Positions 50,933 through 56,727 of a stretch of 56,727 bases of DNA are shown piece by piece. The notes under the pieces were generated by a model. That model was not told where the DNA came from. It made no database searches and worked only from the letters and a program-made list of their open reading frames with translations. The DNA is taken from assembly GCA_016212275.1 (NCBI GenBank), contig JACRGR010000017.1:89316-146042 (forward strand), in the 5' to 3' direction. Made by a program: the position numbers and the translations under genes. The DNA is from Nitrospinota bacterium. GTDB lineage: Bacteria; Nitrospinota_A; UBA7883; JACRGQ01. The number at the start of each line of letters is the position of its first letter. Position 1 is the stretch's first letter.

Positions 50933-53554
50933 ATGAAACTGAACAGCGTCCAATCGAAGCTCGGCGCCGCTTTTGCCAGCTTCCTCTTCTTCATCATCAT
51001 AGTGACGCTCGCCACGTTCATCACCATCCACTCGCAAAAGGGGGATTCCGTCCTGCGCAACGAAGCGGGAAGGTTGCGGATGCTCTCGCAGAAGATGGCC
51101 AAAGAAAGTTTTGAAGTGGCCCGCGGCATCACCGACGCCAAAGTCCTTGAAGAAACCCTCAAAGAGTTCGCCAAGGGTCACGATGGCCTGATGGAAGGCG
51201 ACCCGGAAAAGGACTTGCCCGCCATCAGCGACCGCGAAAGCCGCGAACTGATGGAGGACGTAAGCGCGACGTGGAAAAAATACGAGGCGGAGGCCCAACG
51301 GGTGGTGGAGGCCGCTCCGGCCATCCGCACCGCCGTGCTGTTCGTGAAGCAAAACGGCGAGCAACTCCAGGACGAGATAGACAAAGTGGGGCTTACCTCC
51401 CTGCGGTCGCAACGGGCGGCGGCATTCATGGAGGTACACGGAATCGGCGACCGGATACCGAAAGAGATCATCATGGTGGTGAACGGCGTGGAAAGCGCTT
51501 CATCCCTGCACAACGACGCCGAGGTATTTGACCGCAACCTTTCGGCCCTGCGCGCGGGGGCATACGATGGCGCCAGCGCCGCCCGCCTGAACGCCGTGGA
51601 GCGGACATGGAGCGAGTTCCGCCAGCATGTGGAAAACGTGGCCACCCACGGCGGCAACATGAACAAGAGCCTCGTGACGATTCAAAAGCTCAGCGGCCCC
51701 CTGCTGGAAGAACTGGACAAAGTGACCGAAAAACTGGTGGAGAACAGCAGACGGAAAATGAACCTGCTCCAGACCATCCAGGTGTTTTTCCTGTTGGCCT
51801 CCATCGGCCTTTGCTGGGTGCTCATGAAACTGGTCAAAAAAGAACTTGTGGCGCCGCTCAACGAATCGGTGGATATGGCGCGACGCATTTCCAGCGGAAC
51901 CATAGCGGGGAGCGTTTCCGTGGTCGCCGCCGAAGACGAGGTGGGCAAGCTGGGCGAAGCGCTTAATGCCATGTCCGGCAACCTGCGCCAGCTTATCGGG
52001 CAGGTGAAGGATTCCGCCGCGGCGGTGAACGACGGCACGGAACGCCTTTCCGAGCAGGGGCACAAAATGACGACGAACATTGACACGGTGAGCGCCTCCA
52101 TCACGGAAACCGCGTCCGCCATCACGGACCTCGGCAAATCCTCATTCCGCGTGCAGGAGCGCGCCAACCAGCTTGCGCTTTCCGCCGAGGCGGTATCCTC
52201 CTCCATCGAGGAGATGGGAGTTTCCATCCAGCAGGCGGAGCGCGTGGCGGAAAAGATGACGAAATCGGTGGACAGTTCCTCCGCGTCCATCGAGCAGACC
52301 GCCATCTCGATACAGGAGGTCGCCAAACGTGCGGGCGACATCGCCAAGTTGGCCGATGTGGAAGACGAAAAGATGAACCGGCTGTACGGCGGCGTGACGA
52401 ACTTCACCCTGCGGGCGGACGCGATAGCCGCGGCGGCGGATCAGGTGTCGTCCTCGCTGGAGCAGTTGGCCGCCAGCATCAAGGAGGTGGCCTCGAACTC
52501 CGAGCACGCGGGCAAGCTTTCGCGCGATACGGCCGCGGACGCGCTGAAAGGAAAAGAGGCGCTGAGCGAAGCTATCCGCGCGATGGAGTCCATCCGCCGG
52601 ATCGTGGAAGACGCCGCGAAAGTCATAGAGGGGTTGAGCGGGCGGGCCGATTCCATCGGGAACATCATCACCGTGATAGACGAGATAGCGGAACAGACGA
52701 ACCTGCTGGCGCTCAACGCGGCCATAGAGGCGGCCCGCGCGGGCGAACACGGCAAGGGGTTCGCGGTGGTGGCCGAGGAAGTGCGCAAGCTGGCGGAACG
52801 CTCCGGCCTCGCCACCAAGGAGATCGCGGACCTCATCAAAGGGGTGCAGGAGGAGAGCACGGTTGCCGTTTCGGCCATGAAGCGCGGCACGGCGGAAGTT
52901 GAAAAAGGGGCGCAGTTGGCGCAAAACTCCGGCAACGCCCTGCGCACCATCGTGGAAGGCGTGGAAAAAACGGTCACGCTCGTCACCAGCATCGCCAATT
53001 CCACGCAGGAACAGCAGAACGCGTCCATGCAGGTGATGGATGCAATGACAAAGATGGTGGGACAGGGAGAAGAGATAAAGACCGAAACCGCGAAACTGGA
53101 AAAAGACGCCGCCGAAGTTCTGCAACACGTCAAGCGCGTGAAGGGCGCGTCGTCCGACATCGCCCGCTCCACCAAGGAGCAAAGCGACGGCATGGAACTC
53201 ATCGCCCGCTCGGTGTCGGACATATCGGACGTGGCCCAGCAGGTGCTGGCGGGAGCGAAGGAAGAGACCGCCGCCGCCAACCAGATAATGAAAGCGGTCA
53301 CCAATATCTCCGCCCAGCTGTTCGAGATAAAAACGGAGACCGACGCGCAGGCGGAGATAGTGAAAAAGACCGCCGAACTGATGCGAAAGGTCACGGCCCT
53401 AAGCGAAGAGAACCAGCGCAAGATACTGGGCGGCACCGATGAGATACGCTCCATCGCCGGTCAGGCGCAAAACCTCACGCGGCTCATCTCGGCGTTCCAC
53501 ATCGAAAGCGAAACGCCCAAAAGCATCACCCCCAGCAGAAATCCGGCGGCCTGA
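50933..53554 (+). CDS. Methyl-accepting chemotaxis protein with PilJ-type sensor
   Basis: From ATG 50933, 873 residues. TM1 lies at about 13-32, a PilJ-type periplasmic region opens with [16 protein letters not shown] (residues 43-58), and TM2 lies at about 278-297. A HAMP domain ([20 protein letters not shown]) follows. The long signalling coiled coil has its hairpin tip around [20 protein letters not shown], then [18 protein letters not shown]. There is no clear CheR pentapeptide at the C-terminus. Receptors of this kind feed twitching or chemotaxis pathways. Confidence 0.92.
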   Translation: MKLNSVQSKLGAAFASFLFFIIIVTLATFITIHSQKGDSVLRNEAGRLRMLSQKMAKESFEVARGITDAKVLEETLKEFAKGHDGLMEGDPEKDLPAISDRESRELMEDVSATWKKYEAEAQRVVEAAPAIRTAVLFVKQNGEQLQDEIDKVGLTSLRSQRAAAFMEVHGIGDRIPKEIIMVVNGVESASSLHNDAEVFDRNLSALRAGAYDGASAARLNAVERTWSEFRQHVENVATHGGNMNKSLVTIQKLSGPLLEELDKVTEKLVENSRRKMNLLQTIQVFFLLASIGLCWVLMKLVKKELVAPLNESVDMARRISSGTIAGSVSVVAAEDEVGKLGEALNAMSGNLRQLIGQVKDSAAAVNDGTERLSEQGHKMTTNIDTVSASITETASAITDLGKSSFRVQERANQLALSAEAVSSSIEEMGVSIQQAERVAEKMTKSVDSSSASIEQTAISIQEVAKRAGDIAKLADVEDEKMNRLYGGVTNFTLRADAIAAAADQVSSSLEQLAASIKEVASNSEHAGKLSRDTAADALKGKEALSEAIRAMESIRRIVEDAAKVIEGLSGRADSIGNIITVIDEIAEQTNLLALNAAIEAARAGEHGKGFAVVAEEVRKLAERSGLATKEIADLIKGVQEESTVAVSAMKRGTAEVEKGAQLAQNSGNALRTIVEGVEKTVTLVTSIANSTQEQQNASMQVMDAMTKMVGQGEEIKTETAKLEKDAAEVLQHVKRVKGASSDIARSTKEQSDGMELIARSVSDISDVAQQVLAGAKEETAAANQIMKAVTNISAQLFEIKTETDAQAEIVKKTAELMRKVTALSEENQRKILGGTDEIRSIAGQAQNLTRLISAFHIESETPKSITPSRNPAA

Positions 53555-53557
53555 CCC

Positions 53558-54439
53558 ATGAAGTTCAAAACCGCGCTGATACAAATGGCCATGAGCGCCG
53601 ACCCATCGGCAAACCTGCACAAGGCGGTGCAAAAGATACGCGAGGCCGCCAATATGGGCGCCAACGTCATCTGCCTGCCGGAGCTTTTCCGCTCCCCGTA
53701 TTTCTGCCAGAAGGAGGACGCGGAGTTCTTCAACCTCGCCGAGCCTATCCCCGGCCCCTCCACCGAAGAACTGGGCAAAGTGGCGGCGGAAACGAAAACG
53801 GTGGTCATCGCGTCGCTGTTTGAAAAACGCGCGCCGGGCCTGTATCACAACACCACGGCGCTCATCGGGCCGGACGGCAAACTGGCGGGCATGTACCGCA
53901 AGATGCACATCCCCGACGACCCCAGCTACTACGAAAAATACTATTTCACGCCGGGCGACCTTGGCTACCGCGCGTTCGACACATCCGCCGGAAAGATCGG
54001 CGTGCTGGTTTGCTGGGATCAGTGGTACCCCGAAGCGGCGCGGCTGACCGCCTTGCAAGGGGCGAACATTCTTTTTTACCCCACCGCCATCGGCTGGCAC
54101 CCGCACGAAAAAGCGCAGTACGGCGCGGCACAGCGCGACGCATGGCGCACCGTGCAACGCGGCCACGCCATCGCCAACGGCGTGTTCGTGGCGGCGGTGA
54201 ACCGCGTGGGACACGAGAAACCCGAACCATCCGCGCCCGGACTGGAGTTCTGGGGCGCCAGCTTCATAGCCGATCCGTTCGGTGTGGTAGTGGCCGAAGC
54301 CTCCACGGACGAAGAGGAAATACTCCTGCACGAGATAGACACGGCGCGGGTGGAAGAGACGCGCCGCAATTGGCCCTTCCTGCGCGACCGCCGGATAGAT
54401 ACCTACGGCGGCATCACCGAACGCTTCGGCGGAAAATAA
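53558..54439 (+). CDS. aguB: N-carbamoylputrescine amidase
   Basis: This nitrilase-superfamily enzyme converts N-carbamoylputrescine to putrescine. The catalytic triad is visible: Glu in CLPELFRSPYFC, Lys in YRKMHIPDD and Cys in VLVCWDQWYPEAAR. The start follows the chemoreceptor stop by three bases. Its pathway partner, agmatine deiminase, follows. Together they make putrescine from agmatine. The length of 293 residues is standard. Confidence 0.95.
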   Translation: MKFKTALIQMAMSADPSANLHKAVQKIREAANMGANVICLPELFRSPYFCQKEDAEFFNLAEPIPGPSTEELGKVAAETKTVVIASLFEKRAPGLYHNTTALIGPDGKLAGMYRKMHIPDDPSYYEKYYFTPGDLGYRAFDTSAGKIGVLVCWDQWYPEAARLTALQGANILFYPTAIGWHPHEKAQYGAAQRDAWRTVQRGHAIANGVFVAAVNRVGHEKPEPSAPGLEFWGASFIADPFGVVVAEASTDEEEILLHEIDTARVEETRRNWPFLRDRRIDTYGGITERFGGK

Positions 54440-54465
54440 GAATGATATGGTTCCATCCCGAAAAA

Positions 54466-54527
54466 ACTGTCATTCCCGCGAAGGCGGGAATCCAGGTTCT
54501 GGATACCCGTTTTCACGGGCATGACAC
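54466..54527. repeat. Interspersed inverted repeat, copy 2 (between aguB and aguA)
   Basis: ACTGTCATTCCCGCG-AAGG-CGGGAATCCA and CCCG-TTTTCA-CGGG with terminal GTCAT/ATGAC, closely matching the copy at 39670. Its insertion has separated two genes that would otherwise be adjacent, leaving only ~27 bases for the aguA ribosome site. Confidence 0.85.
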
Positions 54528-54553
54528 CGGTTTCCGCATTATTATCATTTGAA

Positions 54554-55597
54554 ATGAAAAATTCGCCCGCCGCGCTCGGATTCGTCATGCCCGCAGAATG
54601 GGAGCGGCACGAGGCCACATGGCTCGGCTGGCCCCACAACAAGAACGATTGGCCCGGCAAAATAATCCCTATCCACTGGGTGTACGGCGAGATCGTCCGC
54701 AAAATATCGCCGGGCGAAAAGGTGCGGATACTGGTGAACAACGCCGCGCACGAATCGCTGGCGCGCCGCGTGCTGAAAAAAGCGGGCGCGGCGATGGAGA
54801 ACGTGGAGTTCTTCCGGTTCCCCACCGATCGGGGATGGACGCGCGACTTCGGACCGGTATTCGTGACGTCAAAGTCGGAAACGGCCATCGTGGATTTCAA
54901 GTTCAACGCGTGGGCCAAATACCCGGACAATAAAAAGGACAACGGCATCCCGAAACAGGCCGCGAAAAAACTGAAGAAACGGATATTTGACGCGCAACAC
55001 TTCGTGCTGGAAGGGGGCGCGATAGACGTGAACGGCTCCGGCACCCTGCTCACCACCGAGGAATGCCTGCTCGACCCGGAAGTGCAAACGCGCAATCCCG
55101 GATTCACGCGGGAGCAGACCGAGGCGGAACTAAAAAAACATCTCGGCGTGAAAAATGTGCTGTGGCTCGGCAAGGGAATAGCCGGGGACGACACGCACGG
55201 CCATGTGGACGACCTGTGCCGCTTCATCAACCGCACGACGGTGGCGCTGTGCGAAGAGAAGAACCCGAAGGACGCGAACTACGCGCTACTCAACGAAAAC
55301 CGCGAACGCTTGCAAGGGATGAAGCTGGAAGATGGCTCAAGGGTTCAGGTGGTTTATTTGCCGATGCCCGCGCCGGTTGTGTTCGACGGCCAGCGGCTCC
55401 CCGCCTCGTACGCGAATTTCTACATTTCAAACGCGGCGGTCATCGTCCCCACGTTCAACGATCCGAACGACCGGGTGGCGCTGGGCATATTGCAAGAATG
55501 TTTCCCCGGCAGGACGGTGGTGGGCATTCACGCGGTTGACTTGGTGTGGGGGCTTGGAACGCTCCACTGCCTCACCCAACAACAACCCGCGATATAA
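54554..55597 (+). CDS. aguA: Agmatine deiminase
   Basis: This enzyme hydrolyses agmatine to N-carbamoylputrescine and ammonia. From ATG 54554 (MKNSPAALGFVMPAEWERHE), 347 residues. Family motifs include EATWLGWPHNKNDWPG, TRDFGPVF, GGAIDVNGSGTLLTTEECLL and DDTHGHVDDLCRF. The catalytic Cys lies near the end in LGTLHCLTQQQPA. It has no strong ribosome site because the interspersed repeat lies upstream. Confidence 0.95.
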   Translation: MKNSPAALGFVMPAEWERHEATWLGWPHNKNDWPGKIIPIHWVYGEIVRKISPGEKVRILVNNAAHESLARRVLKKAGAAMENVEFFRFPTDRGWTRDFGPVFVTSKSETAIVDFKFNAWAKYPDNKKDNGIPKQAAKKLKKRIFDAQHFVLEGGAIDVNGSGTLLTTEECLLDPEVQTRNPGFTREQTEAELKKHLGVKNVLWLGKGIAGDDTHGHVDDLCRFINRTTVALCEEKNPKDANYALLNENRERLQGMKLEDGSRVQVVYLPMPAPVVFDGQRLPASYANFYISNAAVIVPTFNDPNDRVALGILQECFPGRTVVGIHAVDLVWGLGTLHCLTQQQPAI

Positions 55598-55681
55598 CTT
55601 TTCCTGGTGGTGTACCCATCAATAGGGCGGTTTGGGCGGGAAGTGCCTTGTTGTGATAATATCGGTTTGGAGGACAAAGCC

Positions 55682-55897
55682 ATGATGTTTCATGTAACGC
55701 TGACGAACGCCGAAGACGGCTGGGTGGTGGCGGAATGCCCCGCATTGCCGGGTTGCGTTTCACAAGGACGCGACGAAAAAGAGGCGTTGGAAAATATCCG
55801 TGAAGCCATAACCGCGTGGCTGTGGGCGGAAGATCAAAAAGCGGTCAAATCCCTCGCTGGAACCCCGGAAACGCTTTCTGTAGTCGTTGCGGTTTAA
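55682..55897 (+). CDS. hicB: HicB-like antitoxin, short form without DNA-binding domain
   Basis: A 71-residue protein from ATG 55682, seven bases after GGAGG. MMFHVTLTNAEDGWVVAECP is followed by LPGCVSQGRDEKEALENIRE, the HicB core. It lacks the C-terminal helix-turn-helix seen in the ICE's HicB. The gene order here is hicB-hicA. Confidence 0.88.
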   Translation: MMFHVTLTNAEDGWVVAECPALPGCVSQGRDEKEALENIREAITAWLWAEDQKAVKSLAGTPETLSVVVAV

Positions 55898-55902
55898 ACG
55901 CC

Positions 55903-56124
55903 GTGGGCAGGCTGGGAAATATCTCAGGCAAGGAAGCCGTAAAAGCCTTCCAAAAAGCGGGATGGGTCAAAATAGGCCAAGTTGGCAGTCATCTGGTCAT
56001 GGTGAAAGAGGGATGCAAGGCGAACCTTTCCATACCACAACACAAGGAGCTTTCCGTTGGCACCTTGCGCGCCCTTATTAGAAGCGCAGGCCTTTCGGTG
56101 GATGATTTTTTGGCCTTGCTTTGA
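55903..56124 (+). CDS. hicA: HicA-like toxin
   Basis: From GTG 55903, six bases after the hicB stop, 73 residues. SGKEAVKAFQKAGWVKIGQV is followed by GSHLVMVKEG and LSIPQHKELSVGTLRALIRS, the HicA pattern. The catalytic His in GSH is present. The C-terminus (GLSVDDFLALL) is longer than in the ICE copy. Confidence 0.88.
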   Translation: MGRLGNISGKEAVKAFQKAGWVKIGQVGSHLVMVKEGCKANLSIPQHKELSVGTLRALIRSAGLSVDDFLALL

Positions 56125-56192
56125 TTTCCTCTCTCAATGGGAGAATAGGTCTTACTTGACCCCATTTTTTTGCCTGATCCCATTGCCATTTA

Positions 56193-56312
56193 GTGATCGA
56201 GGAATGGAGAAAGGAGTATAACGAGGTCAGGCCGCACAGCTCGCTCGGCTATCTGCCGCCAGCGGTGATTGCAAAACGGGAAAAAATGGCTTCAAATAGG
56301 GCAGGAAACTAA
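56193..56312 (+). pseudogene. Remnant of an IS3-family transposase (C-terminal end)
   Basis: The open stretch translates as VIEEWRKEYNEVRPHSSLGY followed by LPPAVIAKRE..., the classical end of IS3-family OrfB (integrase core, WxxxYNxxRPHSSLGYxxP). Nothing recognisable of the catalytic DDE part lies upstream, where the HicA gene ends 69 bases earlier. The remnant marks an old insertion or deletion. Confidence 0.88.
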
Positions 56313-56348
56313 CATTGGATTGCTCCAAAAAACGGGGGGGAGGTCAGG

Positions 56349-56684
56349 ATGATACCGATTGACAAACTCAACTTCGGATTTAGTGATGCAGAAAACTACC
56401 GAAGAAGAGAAAATAAAAATCTATTCAATTCTATTTTCATCAAAACCGAGGCTCTTGAAGAACTGACAAAGAAAAATGTGTACTTCCTGGTAGGAGAGAA
56501 GGGAACTGGGAAAACGGCTTATGCTCTTTTTTTTGAGAACAATAGGCACAACAATACAATTTCAAAGCTAAATTACGTTCGGGAAAGGGACTGTCTCAAT
56601 AACTGTGTAAGTGACCTTAAAATATACTTTATGTTTAAGGAGGTGCTTACATGGACGGAACAAAGAACAAGGGTGGCCATCTAA
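56349..56684 (+). pseudogene. Truncated P-loop ATPase (Sll1717-like), N-terminal fragment
   Basis: The first ~75 residues resemble Sll1717-type P-loop ATPases: IDKLNFGFSDAENYRRR, then YFLVGEKGTGKTAYALFF with the Walker A motif. After NTISKLNYVRERDC the sequence loses family character and stops at residue 111, whereas relatives are several hundred residues long. No Walker B or sensor follows. It is AT-richer than its surroundings. A truncated gene is most likely; a short functional protein cannot be excluded. Confidence 0.6.
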
Positions 56685-56727
56685 AGGGATCGGATGTTCA
56701 AGCCCGCATTAAAGAACTGATGCAAAA
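56651..56727 (+). CDS. Start of an unidentified gene, cut by the window end
   Basis: ATG 56651 follows TAAGGAGGTGCTTAC, the best ribosome site in this end of the window. The first residues are MDGTKNKGGHLKGSDVQARI and continue KELMQ to the edge. It overlaps the tail of the truncated ATPase in another frame, supporting the idea that the ATPase frame there is not genuine. Too little is present to name it. Confidence 0.55.
   Translation, partial: MDGTKNKGGHLKGSDVQARIKELMQ

Overview
The window is GC-rich, densely packed bacterial DNA in two parts. Positions 1 to about 31,900 are most of an integrative conjugative element (ICE). Its transfer genes are of the F/GGI type (the gonococcal genetic island is the closest architecture I know). 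From tRNA-Pro at 31,961 to about 56,120 lie ordinary chromosomal genes of a Gram-negative, probably aerobic, motile or piliated organism: topA, rpsO-pnp, argH, an ETF/ETF-QO operon, a separate F0 operon of ATP synthase, folP, a chemoreceptor and the agmatine pathway. The split ATP synthase F0 operon and the ETF-QO with a C-terminal ferredoxin fit deltaproteobacteria-like or Nitrospinota-like lineages, but I cannot place it firmly. The last 600 bases are a scar of mobile-element and gene remnants.

ICE, left arm (plus strand, 1-15,195): the end of traC, a cysteine-rich exported protein, traN, traW, traU, trbC, a trbI-like gene, an S26 signal peptidase, traF, traH and traG, nearly all overlapping or touching. 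A YkgJ-type gene on the opposite strand interrupts the series between traH and traG. A hicAB toxin-antitoxin pair follows.

ICE, right arm (minus strand, read from 31,783 down to 16,260): ssb, topB, a membrane protein, a lytic transglycosylase, a NusA-like S1/KH protein, traD, an HD-domain protein in the relaxase position and three small genes. Then come about 530 bp of noncoding DNA made of at least 13 short hairpins. Next is an accessory block of small genes, many preceded by a repeated structured leader, ending in a SWIM-amidoligase / class II glutamine amidotransferase / GNAT operon. The element abuts the 3' end of tRNA-Pro(GGG), the usual place for integrase-driven insertion. The integrase, the other att site and traL-traB-traV must lie left of the window.

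The most unusual signals are: (1) five copies of a three-way-junction RNA leader whose outer stems differ in sequence but keep pairing, directly in front of start codons; (2) the large hairpin array at 22,500-23,025; (3) an element-encoded NusA-like protein that might act on such leaders; (4) the SWIM-flanked amidoligase system; and (5) a palindromic AGGGTACCCCT box shared by four transfer promoters on both strands.
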